DNA of 64,000 nt from Diadophis punctatus similis (taxonomy: Eukaryota > Chordata > Lepidosauria > Squamata > Dipsadidae), in NCBI GenBank assembly GCA_023053685.1, contig JALIGW010000002.1, positions 245,998,677 to 246,062,676 on the forward strand, written 5' to 3'. Below, piece by piece: positions 31,827 through 42,739 of this stretch. The notes below the pieces were generated by a model. That model saw only the letters and a program-made list of their open reading frames with translations, made no database searches and was not told the origin of the DNA. Every line of letters begins with the position of its first letter. Within the stretch, counting starts at the first letter, position 1. A program made the translations under genes and the position numbers.

Positions 31827-32638
31827 TAAAGTGACCAGATTTTTTTTTTAAGCGGGACGGGGGGGGGGCGGGCCCGCCTGGGTGCCGCCATTTGAGTTTT
31901 GCCCTCTGCGCATGCGCAGAACGCTGCGCATGCGCAGAGGGCAAAAAACAGCAAATGTCGGCGTCCAGGTGGGGGGGGAGGTGGGAGGCCTTTCCTCGCC
32001 TCCCGCCTCCCCTTCGGGAGCCAGCAGCCCTTCGGGAGCCCACCTCCCCTTCGGGAGGCCTTTCCTTGCCTCCCACCTCCCCTTCGGGAGCTGCCCTGGG
32101 GCCGGGCTGGCAAGCGACGAACGGGAGACGGGACACGGGGAAAGGTCCAAGGAGGCAGCAGGCAGCTTACCTGTCGCGAGCTCAAGGCATTCAAGTGCCG
32201 CGGTTTCCCGGTCGCCCGCCCGGCCCCAGGGCAACGGCGGCAGCGAAGCGACGGGGGGAAGGAAGGGGAGGGGGACGAGGAAGGGCTGTTTGCGCCGCCG
32301 GAGGGGCCGCTCGTGAGCTCAAACGTCCCTCACCCCTCCACCCGCATCCCAACAGCAGCGGCGCCTCCGAGGGCGGGGCTAGGGATGGGGCGGGGGAAGG
32401 AGAGGAGGAGCAGCCCCCCTTCCCCCTCTCCCCAGCAGGCAGCCGCCTCACTGAAATTACGCTTTGCCCGACTTGCTTCCGGTACCTCTCTTTTGTGCTT
32501 CCCCTAAGGTGACCAGATGTCCCGCTGTTTTGGCATTCTTTCCAAAAAAGCGGGACTTTTTGGAAAGAATGCGGGACGCGGGACACACGCTTGAAAAGCG
32601 TGTCTGTCCCGCCAAAAGTGGGACGTCTGATCACCTTA
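31827..32638. mobile_element. GC-rich hAT-like element (gtgaccagat ends), 812 bp
   Basis: The left end taaagtgaccagat and right end gtctgatcacctta lie between perfect copies of cttaagga. Contains a pair of NRF1-type palindromes tgcgcatgcgca at 31906-31917 and 31924-31935. Its relative at 37527-38423 lies in the opposite orientation. Long GC-rich ORFs show no domain. An inner hairpin with ctttttggaaagaatgcggg is near the right end. Confidence 0.88.
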
Positions 32639-32717
32639 CTTAAGGAGGAACATGAAAAGAAACCCTTAGCAAATTTAAAGTAATAACACAAAAACCAACA
32701 TCACCTATTAGAGCATG

Positions 32718-33605
<888 letters not shown>

Positions 33606-33780
33606 GAAAAAATAAACAGCACCATTTACACGTGCTCACAGCAGTGAGAATAAATATGGCAGGGGAATTCTGGGAGTTGAAGTTCTTGTATCTGAAAGTC
33701 GCCAGTTACGAGAAACCTCGCTTCGTAAGTCTTCCAGGCCTTAGGCCTTCTGCCATATGCTTCTAGGTGGATTTTTTAAA
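33606..33780. other. Palindromic MITE half and 3' flank of gene 2
   Basis: The phrase aattctgggagttgaagttc at about 33665-33685 is half a palindromic MITE. A polyadenylation signal for gene 2 is not obvious. Confidence 0.4.
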
Positions 33781-33887
33781 GTCGGCTGAGGTGGTTTCTT
33801 GGCCCGAAGAACTATCAAAGCTTTCTAATGGCCGTTCATGAAGTTTCAGGTGTCTTCTCATTGGCACTTCTCCAGTGGAAATTCTTC
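33770..33887 (-). pseudogene. Out-of-frame fifth finger and tail of gene 2
   Basis: The frame of LKLHERPLESFDSSSGQ ends in a normal-looking stop near 33770. With the spacing restored by one base, the Cys and His pairs would be 12 residues apart, as in an intact finger. Confidence 0.6.
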
Positions 33888-34258
33888 TCACAAATAGGGC
33901 ATTGGTGGAGTTCCTCCCCCCCAGTGAATCTTCTGATGTTCTTTCAGTCTGGCAGCCAAAGCAAAACTCTTCCCACATTGGGAGCACTCATTCAATTTCG
34001 TATCGCTGTGGCAGGCCCGAAGATGTTTCAGCAAGGAGTTTCCCATGAAAAAGCTTTGTCCGCATTCAGAGCAGGTGAAGGCTTTCTCGCTACTGTGAAC
34101 ATGTTCATGTTCAAGAAACTTATCTTTCCGACTAAAGGCCCTCCCACACTGAAGGCAATTGTACGGCTTCTCCCCAGTGTGGATCCTCTGGTGTCTCATG
34201 AAGTGGAATTTATACTGGAAGGTTTTCCCGCATATCTGACATTTGTAAGAAACTGGCC
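33888..34258 (-). CDS. Gene 2, last exon: short C2H2 zinc-finger array with a broken fifth finger
   Basis: The acceptor is probably aactctttccag just before 34258, which is phase 1 and matches the exon at 35021-35134. Four C2H2 fingers follow: CQICGKTF, CLQCGRAF, CSECGQSF (last histidines spaced by four) and CSQCGKSF, with TGEKP-type linkers only between the first two. The current frame stops at 33888 shortly after HQKIHWGG. A fifth finger (CPICEKNFHW, then MRRHLKLH) is visible further left in other frames, to about 33780. Two extra bases, one in a seven-G run and one before the MRRHLKLH codons, separate it. The array would bind DNA as a short nuclear factor. Either a truncated gene, a young pseudogene or two sequence errors. 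Confidence 0.78.
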
Positions 34259-34340
34259 CTGGAAAGAGTTTTTGATCAATGCTAAATTGTGACCAGAGAT
34301 AACTCGACCTTTCGGGGGTTGGAAGACGAGACATCTGGGG

Positions 34341-34943
34341 CAGGGGTGAAATCCAGCAGGTTCTGACAGGTTTTGGAGAACCGGTAGCGGAAATTTTGAG
34401 TAGTTCTGAGAACCGGTAGCGGAAATTTTGAGTAGTTCTGAGAACCGGTAGCGGAAATTTTGAGTAGTTCTGAGAACCGGTAGTGGAAATTTTGAGTAGT
34501 TCGGAGAACCGGTAGCGGAAATTTTGAGTAGTTCGGAGAACCGGTAGCGGAAATTTTGAGTAGTTCGGAGAACCGGTAGCGGAAATTTTGAGTAGTTCGG
34601 AGAACCGTCAAATACCACCTCTGGCTGGCCCCAGAGTGGGGTGGAAATGGAGATTTTGCAATATCCTTCCCCCAGGAGTGGGGAGGGAATGGGGATTTTG
34701 CAGTATCCCTCCCCTGGAGTGGGGAGGGAATGAAGATTTTGCAATATCCTTCCCCCAGGAGTGGGGAGGGAATGGGGATTTTGCAGTATCCCTAACCTGG
34801 AGTGGGGTGGGAATGGAGATTTTATAGTATCCTTCCCCCAGGAGTGGGGAGGGAATGGGGATTTTGCAGTATCCTTCCCCTGCCACGCCCACCAAGCCAC
34901 GCCCACAGAACTGGTAGTAAAAAAAAATTGGATTTCACCACTG
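34341..34943. mobile_element. hAT-like element with two internal minisatellites
   Basis: The ends caggggtgaaatcca and tggatttcaccactg are flanked by atctgggg and atctggag. About eight direct copies of a 30-35-bp unit (aaccggtagcggaaattttg) fill 34370-34605. About six copies of a 43-45-bp unit (gtggggagggaatggggatt) fill 34635-34880. It lies 83 bp upstream of the gene 2 zinc-finger exon. Confidence 0.88.
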
Positions 34944-35020
34944 ATCTGGAGGCTTGGTAGGACTTCTAGCTTTTTTATGGGGTGGGGGTAGGCAAGAGGA
35001 CCAATCTCTTGATTCTGTAC

Positions 35021-35134
35021 CTCGTCCTGAAAAGAATAAAGTGAACTGGGATACTTTTGGCCAACTCTGCTGTTCCTCTCTTTTCATTTCAAGGGCTGTC
35101 CCCTTCCTTGCTGAATTGCTCATCAACTCTCTGC
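35021..35134 (-). CDS. Gene 2, small linker exon before the zinc-finger exon
   Basis: This 114-bp exon has acceptor ttgctttgtcttgtag and donor GACGAG|GTACAG. Read in phase 1 it gives RELMSNSARKGTALEMKR, then EEQQSWPKVSQFTLFFSGR, and leaves one base. Both ends are phase 1, like exon E of gene 1, and it joins the zinc-finger exon at 34258 as SGR-G-PVSYKC. In phase 0 it has an early TGA. The SCAN exon ends in phase 0, so at least one more exon of length 1 mod 3 should lie between 35135 and 36674; I could not identify it. Confidence 0.5.
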
Positions 35135-35304
35135 CTACAAGACAAAGCAAGATAAGATCCTAATGTTCAGATGCAAGCCTACTCAATCTGCCGGGGAGAA
35201 AGGTGTCACTTAATCACAAACGTTGGTCCATCTCATCCATTACGAACTAGAATGCTTAGCACCTGATGCAGAACACACCTGTTCTTCCTGATCTTAGAGA
35301 GATC
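35135..35304. other. Intronic sequence, no recognised feature
   Basis: Begins with the acceptor tract of the gene 2 linker exon. Otherwise plain. Confidence 0.3.
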
Positions 35305-35648
35305 TGCACTACTATTAATCTTCTCATCGTTCCCATCACCCATCTCCTCCCACTAACGACTGCATGACTGTAACTTTGTTGCTTGTATCCTTACGATTTA
35401 TATTGACTGGTTCCTAATATGATTTGATTACTTATTTGTACCCATCATTAAGTGTTGTACCTTATGATTCTTGACGAATTTATCTTTTCTTTTATGTATA
35501 CTGAGAGCATATGCACCAAAGACAAATTCCTTGTGTGTCCAATCACACTTGGCCAATAAAGAATTCTATTCTATTCTATTCTATTCTATTCTATTCTATT
35601 CTATTCTATTCTATTCTATTCTATTCTATTCTATTCTATTCTATTCTA
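35305..35648 (+). repeat. LINE 3' end with (ATTCT)n tail
   Basis: Family text gagagcatatgcaccaaaga, caaattccttgtgtgtccaa and cacttggccaataaagaatt runs into about 16 ttcta units. Four copies occur in the window. This tail type is reported for CR1-group LINEs of snakes. Confidence 0.85.
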
Positions 35649-36173
35649 ACCTCGGTTACTTCCTAACCCGGGTTAACTCTGCAAAGTGATTCACGATTAC
35701 TGTACCAAGGTTCCTGAAGGCTTTTCAACAGCCATGGTATTTAATCCTAGTATAGGTAGTCCTCGACTTACGACCACGATGGCTGTCCATCTCAACAAAT
35801 TACTCCAGGTGACGAACAGAACGAAAATCAAATTAAAATATATCAAATCAAATAAAAACAAACTAAATATATCAAACTAAATAAAAAATAAATAAAATAC
35901 ATCAAACCAAATAAAAATGAAATATATCAAATCAAATAGAATAGAATATATCTAATCAGGAAGATTTTGCTCAACTTAAAAACAATTCAATGGCATTAAT
36001 TGGTCTTAACCTATCTGTGCTGGGCCTGCCAAGCCATATGGATTTTGCTAGCTGTTCTCACAGACTGGCAAATATCCAAAGAGGTCATGGTGGCCTCCCC
36101 TTGGCTTTGAATCAAAGTTAGGCAGCTGCCTGTCAATAATGCTTAAATCTGGATTCCTGAACTGAGCTTGGTG
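35649..36173. other. Unassigned, with A/T-rich simple repeats
   Basis: Holds a MITE end fragment (about 35756-35790) and an aaatcaaataaaa-type tract at about 35820-35950. The part at 36000-36170 has open minus-strand frames but no convincing exon. Confidence 0.4.
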
Positions 36174-36537
36174 CAGGGGTAGGTTCCAGTTACCTTTGCT
36201 ACCAGTGCACATTGCGACATTTCGCGCGTGCGCGTGTCATCTTCAGCGATTTTACTTCCGCACATGCTCAGAAGGACGTTTCAGCCCAAAACACAGCTGA
36301 GGAGCTGCTCAGCTGTGCTTCGGATGAAGAAATAAAGGTCAGTATTAACCCGAGGCGGGCAGGAGGGCTTTTTTTTCAAAGCAGAGGACGAGGAGAAGCC
36401 ATCCAAACCCGAAAAAATTGGCGAAAATTCCAAAAAAAGATGGCGGCGCCCACGGACCGGCACAGACAGGATTACGTCACCAGAGGGCCGCTACCGGTGC
36501 GCACGTACTGGTCCGCACCGGTAGGAACCCACCCCTG
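36174..36537. mobile_element. hAT-like element (caggggtaggttcc ends)
   Basis: The ends caggggtaggttcc and ggaacccacccctg are flanked by gcttggtg and gtttggtg. Lies in the gene 2 intron. Confidence 0.88.
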
Positions 36538-36674
36538 GTTTGGTGGCTACCATGCTCCTTTCTAAATCTGGGATTCTAACTTAGAAAATTACCCCTGCTG
36601 GTCAGCTGGTCTCTTTCTCCCCACCCCCACCCCAAATGTCCAAAATTAGGCATCCCACTAAGGTTGAAACGCAC

Positions 36675-37304
36675 CTGATCCTCTGCTGTAGCCTCTTGGT
36701 AGCGTCTCAGGAACTCCTCGGTCAAGGCTACTGTTTGAATGCCCTGCTGGAGGTCTCTCGCTTTCACCCACATTTTGACTTCTGATGGAAAGATGGCCAG
36801 GAACTGCTCCAGGACAAGCAACTCCAGGATCTGCTCCTTGGTGTGTCTCTCTGGCTTCAGATACTGGTGGCAAAGCTCCCGGAGACGTCTGAAAACCCTC
36901 CGAGGGTCTTCAGTCCCATGGTAGTGAAAATGACGGAACTGCAGGCGCTGAGCTTCTACTCTCCGAGCTTTTCCTTGTAGGGTGGCAGCCTTGATCTTTC
37001 CGTAATCCTCTAGCTTTCCAGCGTCCAGGCCAGCCAGAATAATCTGGGCTTCTTCACAAAGAGCTTGCATGAGCCGAGCTGTCCACTCTCCCTTATGCCA
37101 CCGGAAGGCTTTGGCAACTTGCTCGAAGGAGGCCAGGAAAGCCTTTGGGTTCTCCCTGAGCTCTGCTTGTGGCGGCTTCTCTCCATCTGAGAAAATGGCG
37201 TCTATCTCCTTTAGCAAGTCCTGCCACTGGGTAATCCAGCCATGGATTGGTCCTTCTTGTGGGGCCGAGGTCCTTCTAGGATCAAGATGACCTCCAGAAG
37301 CCAT
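36675..37304 (-). CDS. Gene 2, SCAN-domain exon with a capsid-like N-terminal half
   Basis: It encodes 210 residues. The start ATG at 37304 has context aaatATGG. The SCAN domain spans about residues 130-203 (DPRRVFRRLRELCHQYLKPE, RHTKEQILELLVLEQFLAIF, then VALTEEFL). Residues 49-129 contain LRENPKAFLASFEQVAKAFR, WTARLMQAL and LEDYGKIKAATLQGKARRVE, which align by eye with the same region of gene 1 and with a retroelement capsid N-terminal lobe. The exon ends GATCAG|GTGCGT in phase 0. SCAN mediates protein pairing between zinc-finger factors. No lesion seen. Gene 1 and gene 2 are on the same strand 16 kb apart and look like paralogues. Confidence 0.87.
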
Positions 37305-37526
37305 ATTTCCTGCCCTCTCTTGATGATGATGATGCAGCAGCAGCTAGAGCCTCCATTTCAACACCTGGTGGTAAACTGCAATCTGGCAACAAAAGATGAA
37401 AGCCCAAAGATCAAAGGAAGGGATTCCTTTTATTGCCTGGCAATCAGCTGAGGATCATTAGAAAGAGTTTTTGGCGAGCCAAGGCAGTCTCCTCCCACCT
37501 CCATGTGCGTGGGTGTGTTTGTATAC
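37305..37526. other. 5' flank of the gene 2 SCAN exon
   Basis: Includes a (gatgat)n stretch at about 37322-37334 and, on the minus strand, a possible acceptor ttttgttgccag near 37390 for a 5' untranslated exon. Confidence 0.4.
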
Positions 37527-38423
37527 TAAGGTGACCAGACGTCCCGATTTAGGCGGGACAGACCCGCTTTTTCAGCATTTGTCCCGCGTCCCGCCCGCCC
37601 TCTAAAAAGTCCCGATTTCTTGAAAGAATGCCCGACTAGGGCATTCTTTCAAAAAATCGCCCTGAAAGGCAGCAGGCCTCTCAGCTTGGGCTGGCCGTGG
37701 CCGGCGTTGGCGGCGTGCGTGCGTCCCGCATTGTTGACTCCTCCGGCGGCGGCTGGAAGCTGGGGGGAGGGGGAAGGGAGGCTGCTCCTCCTCTCCTTCC
37801 CCCGCCCCATCCCTAGCCCCGCCCTTGGAGGCGCCGCTGCTGTTGGGAGGGGTGAGGGACGAGGAGCCGTCGCCGCTTTGAATTTATGTCATGAGCGGCG
37901 CAAACAGCCCTTCCTCGTCCCCCTCCCCTTTCTTCCCCCCGTCGCCTCGCTGCCGCCGTTGCCCTGGGGCCGGGCGGGCGACCAGGAGACCGCGGTGCTT
38001 GGATGCTTGGAGCAGGTAAGCTGCCGGCTGCGTCCTTTCCCCGTCTCCCGCCTCCCGTTCGTTGCTTGCCAGCCCGGCCGAAGGGAAGGCGGGAGGCGAG
38101 GAAAGGCCTTCGGGAGCCCGCCTTCCTTTCGGGAGGCCTTTCCTCGCCTCCCGCCTTCCCTTCGGCCGGGCTGGCAAGCAACGAACGGGAGGCGGGAGAC
38201 GGGGAAAGGACGCAGCCGGCAGCTTACTTGTCGCGAGCTGCAGGCATCCAAGCGCCCTCCCGCCTCCCCCCCTCTCCCCCCCACCTCACCTGGACTCCGA
38301 CATTTGCTGTTTTGCCCTCTGCGCATGCGCAGCGTTCTGCGCATGCGCAGAGGGCAAAACAAATGGCGGCGCCCAGGCGCCCCCCCCCGTCCCGCTTAAA
38401 AATAAAAAAAATTGGTCACTTTG
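37527..38423. mobile_element. GC-rich hAT-like element (gtgaccag ends), 897 bp
   Basis: The left end taaggtgaccagacgtcccg and right end attggtcactttg lie between perfect copies of ttgtatac. It is inverted relative to 31827-32638. A NRF1-type pair lies at 38320-38331 and 38338-38349 inside a larger palindrome. The ORFs show no domain. Confidence 0.88.
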
Positions 38424-38639
38424 TTGTATACTCCAGGGTATTTTGAATTTGCAAAAGGGGAAGAGGTGGGTTGGGCAGAGAAGACGGGCTTGCAGGCTCC
38501 CTGCCTCTCCCTTGGCATAGATTAGGGAACTCCCTCTGCCTGTTTTATCTAGCAAAGGGGATTGGATTACAGCAAGCACAAACCTCTGTTTTCCTCTCCT
38601 TTAAAATCCCTTTTTTTCATCTCTCTCTCTCTCTCTCAA
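38424..38639. other. Unassigned sequence
   Basis: No feature apart from a short (ct)n at about 38620-38636. Confidence 0.3.
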
Positions 38640-38965
38640 CAACTTGGATAAGACAGCTTTGCTTGAAGAAGAGGGGTGGGGGTTGTCAACTTATTTTCCG
38701 AAGCACCAGAAGGCAAGACAAAAAGAAATAGATGGAAAACTAATCAAGGAGAGAAGCGGCCTGGAATTAAGGAGAAACTTCCTAACAGTGAGAGCAATTA
38801 ACCAGTGGAATAGCTTGCCTTCAGAAGTTACAGGTGCTCCATCACCTGAAGGTTTTAAGAAGAGACTGAACAGCTATTTGTCTCAAATTGTATAGGATCC
38901 CTTGCTGGACTAAAGGGGGCTGGATTAAAAGACCTCCAAGGTCCCTTCCAGCTCTATTCTGATTG
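38640..38965 (+). pseudogene. CR1 LINE 3' end
   Basis: Frame reads [20 protein letters not shown], then SEVTGAPSPEGFKKRLNSYL, the CR1 C-terminus, and ends gctctattctgattgattga. Confidence 0.87.
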
Positions 38966-39359
38966 ATTGATCCCAGGAACTTCCAGAATAAAATGTTGTT
39001 GTTTTTTGGGGGGAGGGGGGTCAGACCAAGGTTACACCTATGAGCTGTCCATCATCTGTCTCTCTCTTGATCAAGGAACATTGTTCCTTGGGTTATCCCA
39101 GCCCCATGGAATCCCTTGTTATATCACATGTCTTGGTGGGGAATTCTGGGAGTTGAAGTCCACACAACTTAAAAGATGCTGAAATTACAAATCCCCTTTT
39201 CCTGGTTTCTCTCTGCTTTTAGTTTGTTTGGAGAAGTCTTAACCCTCCATGTTGAGTGGGATGGGGGGCTTTTTTCCCCGGAGCGCCATCGCTCCATCCA
39301 GCCATCCATCCATCCATCCTAGCCTCCCATCTCCCCGTTAAAGCGACTCTGGCGGCATA
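38966..39359. other. Unassigned, with a small MITE half
   Basis: The phrase gaattctgggagttgaagtc at about 39139 is a remnant of the palindromic MITE. (catc)n at about 39298-39320. Confidence 0.35.
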
Positions 39360-39454
39360 TAAAAAATATAAATATAAATATAAATATAAATATAAATATA
39401 AATATAAATATAAATATAAATATAAATATAATTATTATTATTATTATTATTATT

Positions 39455-39485
<31 letters not shown>

Positions 39486-39622
39486 GCAATAATTATAATT
39501 ATAAATATAAATATAATTATAATTATAAATATAAATATAAATATAAATATAAATATAAATATAAATATAAATATAAATATAAATATAAATATAAATATAA
39601 ATATAAATATAAATATAAATAC
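39358..39622. repeat. (ATAAAT)n/(TATAAA)n tract with an AAT/ATT core
   Basis: Runs of aaatat units flank a centre of attatt then aataat, so the tract is partly self-complementary. It is continuous for about 260 bp. Confidence 0.93.
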
Positions 39623-39689
39623 ACACACACTTCCCCCCCCCCGGAGCTCCAGCCATATTATATTACATATATAATCACCCTTAAGGGTT

Positions 39690-40030
39690 AAACCCACCGA
39701 GCATTTTTCCTAGAGCGCCACCGGCATTTTTAGCGGAACCGGCGGAATCGTGAAAGAAGGAAGGTGGCGGCTTCTGCCGCTTCCGGCTTTTCCCGGGGGG
39801 CGTGGCCAAGCTGCCTGGCGGGGAGGAAGGTGAGCCGAGCCTTCTTCGCCTTTGCACAAAGGGAAAGATGGAGCCCGCGGGAGGGAAAGAGAAAGAAGGC
39901 GGAGGGGAAAAGCGGCTGGGAAGAACAACCCGAACCCGAAGCCGTCACCCATTGGCCATGGGGGTGATGGGAGTTGTAGTCCCCCTAGGTTTGGAGGCTC
40001 CCAGATTGTTTAGCCGCGCTTAGCCACTTT
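39690..40030. promoter_or_regulatory. CpG-rich promoter, probably of gene 2 and perhaps bidirectional with gene 3
   Basis: GC and CpG rise sharply from about 39700. Read toward gene 2 (minus strand), a ZNF143-like gactacaactcccatca (about 39968-39984) precedes a CCAAT box (39951-39955), which suggests a start near 39880. Toward gene 3 (plus strand), a strong donor GGAGGAAG|GTGAGCC lies at 39829/39830 and could end a non-coding first exon. Which gene uses it is an inference. Confidence 0.55.
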
Positions 40031-40424
40031 GCTGAACGAATTGCAGCTGGGAAGCGCAGAGGTGTGCGGGACACTCTGCGGAACAGGGATGCTCAAGCCT
40101 CAAACACCTTGCTGAAGGTGACTCGGGCAAAGAGGATCGTGGGAACGGTTCGTCTGGTTCAGAAGCATCCTTGAGATGTTGATTTGAACCCGCGATCTTC
40201 CCCCTCCAAACTATGAAAACAGCTTTTTTCCAAAAGGGTAAGGAACTTGGGACAGCTGAGAGTGGCTGGGTTCACAATAGAATAAGAATGAGTAGGAGTA
40301 GAATTAGAGTAGGAGTAGAATAGAATTAGAGTAGAATTAGAGTAGAGTAGAGTAGAAGTACATAGAGTAGAAGTAGAATAGAGTAGACTTAGAAGTAGAA
40401 TAGAAGTTGAAGTAGAATAGAATA
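40031..40424. other. Unassigned, then degenerate (AGTAG/AATAG)n
   Basis: From about 40275 to 40425 short units of agtag and aatag alternate, a worn tail of the kind that follows CR1-group LINEs. Confidence 0.45.
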
Positions 40425-40945
40425 TAAGAGTTGGAAGGGGCTTTAGAGGTCTTCTAGTCCAACCCCCTGCTTAGGCAGGAAACCGTACACCACTTCAGAC
40501 AATTGGTTATCCAACATCATCTTAAAAACGTCCAGTATTGGAGCATTCACAACTTCTGGTGGCAAGTTGTTCCACTAATTAATTGTTCTAACTGTCAGGA
40601 AATTTCTCCTTAGTTCTAGGTTGCTGCTTCTCCTTGATTAGTTTCCACCCATTGCTTCTTTGAAGAATAGCTTGACTCCCTCTTGTTTGTGGCAGCCCCT
40701 GAGATACTGCTATCATGTCACCCCTGGTCCTTCTTTTCATTAAACTAGACATACCCAGTTCCTGCAACCGTTCTTCGTATGTTTTAGCCTCCAGTCCCCT
40801 AATCATCTTTGTTGCTCTTCTCTGCACTCTTTCTAGAGTCTCAACATCCTTTTTTACATCGTGGTGACCAAAACTGAATGCAGTATTCCAAGTGTGGTCT
40901 TACGGAGGCATTATAAAGTGGTATTAACACTCATGTCTCTCAGAG
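40425..40945 (-). pseudogene. CR1 LINE 3' end
   Basis: Minus-strand frame reads [40 protein letters not shown], and part of the C-terminus. Confidence 0.87.
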
Positions 40946-41370
40946 TGTGAATCTAGGCCTAGTCTTCATAAATTCAATAATCTGAAAGAGAAGAGTTTTG
41001 AAGGAGATGGGCGGTTCAAAAATATGAAAAATAAATAAAATACAGGATATCAGTATTGATTATCCCATGATTGCTCGTTTCAGAAACACTGAATCCAAGA
41101 GAAAAAAAAAATGAAACTCAGCTGAAAGGCTCTTATGTAGCCTCTCTTAACCTGCTATCTCCAGATATTTGAGGAACCCCAACTTCCAGAATTCCCAGAC
41201 AATATGGTAGATGAAATAAAGCTGTGCTTTCATCAATGTCAGCTAACCATCCCTCATGCAAATTGTTGGAATAAAGCTCCCTTTATTCCAACAGTACCGT
41301 TATTCCTGGTGTTGCCTTTGGTGAGATCAATGGGCATTATTGTCAGCAAAGTTGGGGGCAAAGTTTAGGG
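40946..41370. other. Unassigned sequence
   Basis: No exon could be supported. A 26-bp open segment between ttattccaacag and gtgagatc (about 41299-41324) has splice-like borders but is too short to call. The 8-bp duplication gtttaggg of the next element is at 41363-41370. Confidence 0.3.
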
Positions 41371-42262
41371 CCGTGATGGGGAACCTATGGCACGCGTGCC
41401 ACAGGTGGAACGCAGTGCCCTCTCTGCGGGCACGCAAGCCGTCGCCCCAGCTCAGCACTGCGCGTGCGCCTCCCGCCGGCCAGCTAATTTTGGGGTCTCT
41501 GCCGCGCATGCGGGGGGCGGGGCGCATGCGGGAGATGCCCGCACATGCGCAGGGTCACGGATGCATGTGCGGGGGTGGGACACACGTGTGCGGGTCACAT
41601 GTGCATGCATGGGGCGGGAGGAGTGCAGGGTGCACGCATGTGCGGGTGTCACGATGTGAATATTGTCAGTTTGTGCATCTCTATGTTTTCTACTGTTTCT
41701 TGTATTTATGGTCAAGCAGACGTATGATATATTCTATTACGCATGCCTGCATTCCTGAGGTCTCCTCCTTCCCTTCTCTTTGCCATTTCTGCCGAAGGTA
41801 GAAGTGATTTATTCATTAGCCGATAAAAATGTAGCTTAATAAGGATTCTTTTTATTATTTTTCTACTGAAATAAATATTTTGTTAATTAGATTTGAATCT
41901 CGGTTTTATTTTCTAAGTAAGTATGGCTTCAAAAGGGAAGCAAAGATCCATCGACCTCCGGAGGATTTATTCCTCCTGCTCACAGCCCCAGCTGAGCTCC
42001 ACTGCGCGTGTGCCTCCCACCGGCCAGCTAGTTTTCGGGTCTCTGCCATGCATGCGGGGGGGCGGGGCGCATGCGGGAGATGCCCGCACATGCGCAGGGT
42101 CACGCACGCATGGGCGGGGGTGGGACGCATGTGTGGGGGTCACGTGCATGCATGGGGCGGGAGGAGTGCGGGGTGCACGCATGTGGGGGGGTGCGCGTGC
42201 ATTATATTATAGGTGCGCGCATGCGCTTTTGGCCCGTGACGACAAGAAGTTAGCCATCACTG
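41371..42262. mobile_element. hAT-like element carrying a duplicated middle and an LTR
   Basis: The ends ccgtgatggggaacc and agttagccatcactg are flanked by perfect copies of gtttaggg. The stretch at about 41444-41646 is present again at about 41985-42200. A solo LTR lies exactly between the two copies. The right end is 42 bp from the gene 3 exon at 42305. Confidence 0.88.
41647..41984 (+). repeat. Solo LTR between duplicated hAT segments
   Basis: Begins tgtcacgatgtgaatattg and ends cctcctgctcaca. Contains ctgaaataaatattttg as a polyadenylation region. It is related to the LTRs at 22948 and 24796. There is no short target duplication. Confidence 0.7.
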
Positions 42263-42304
42263 GTTTAGGGTGATGGTTCTCTAATTTTGCCTCTCATTGA
42301 TTAG

Positions 42305-42538
42305 AAATTTTGTCTCTCGTTTATGTGGAATACGGTCTTCCCAAAGAAGATGAGAACAGGCTGGATGAAAAACTGGTGACCTCTTTCCAAAGAATTTTTC
42401 GTGAAGATGTTCCAATGTCCAGGATGAGTCAAAAGGAAGATCTGCAGAAGTTGCAGGCCAGCACCGTTCTTTTTGACCCAGATAGAGTTAAAAAGGAAGA
42501 GGAAGCCATCACTTTCGACCAGACAAAAGATAATGAAG
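42305..42538 (+). CDS. Gene 3, acidic exon upstream of the zinc fingers
   Basis: This 234-bp exon has acceptor tttgcctctcattgattag and donor GAAG|GTGAGA. Both ends are phase 1. It reads LVYVEYGLPKEDENRLDEKL, then VTSFQRIFREDVPMSRM and ends ITFDQTKDNEG, charged and without a known domain; it is not KRAB or SCAN. The last base joins the next exon in frame. It has no early in-frame ATG, and the first one is in VPMSRM. So either translation starts there, with an out-of-frame ATG upstream in the same exon, or an upstream coding exon was missed. Not recognised. Confidence 0.65.
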
Positions 42539-42739
42539 GTGAGAAAAATTCCATAGATGATCTTAAGTTAGAGAAGCAAGTGAATTTTTTTTTTCATTGT
42601 CTGCCTGCCTGCCTGTTTGTTTATTCGTTTAATTTATATGGCCATCCATCTCAAATGCATGACTCTGGCTGGCCTTATATTTCTGGAAACATTTCCCTGA
42701 CTGGTCATAAAAATAGCAACCACAACATCATCATGCAGC
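42539..42739. other. Gene 3 intron, first part
   Basis: Contains (cctg)n at about 42600-42616 and no named repeat. Confidence 0.35.

Noticed and set aside
31882..32512. Several GC-rich open frames over 140 codons, also at 37620-38520
   Set aside because: Alternative frames of the same GC-rich transposons. Composition is Pro/Arg/Gly/Ala and no domain is seen.
34335..34341. Transposon-derived splice acceptor for the gene 2 zinc-finger exon (ccctgccccag before ATG at 34334)
   Set aside because: It would start in phase 0, while the upstream small exon ends in phase 1. The acceptor before 34258 fits the phase, so the element probably lies in the intron.
34370..34605. Regular 30-35-bp repeats, considered as CRISPR-like or a regulatory array
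   Set aside because: Direct tandem units inside a hAT-like element with terminal repeats and target duplication.
36000..36170. Missing linker exon of gene 2
   Set aside because: Open minus-strand frames exist after attattgacag, but they have the wrong phase for the SCAN donor or end in a stop at the only donor.
37620..38399. 259-codon open frame as a gene
   Set aside because: It lies inside the transposon at 37527-38423 and has no start context or domain.
41299..41324. 26-bp exon between splice-like borders upstream of gene 3
   Set aside because: Too short and not supported by phase or coding content.
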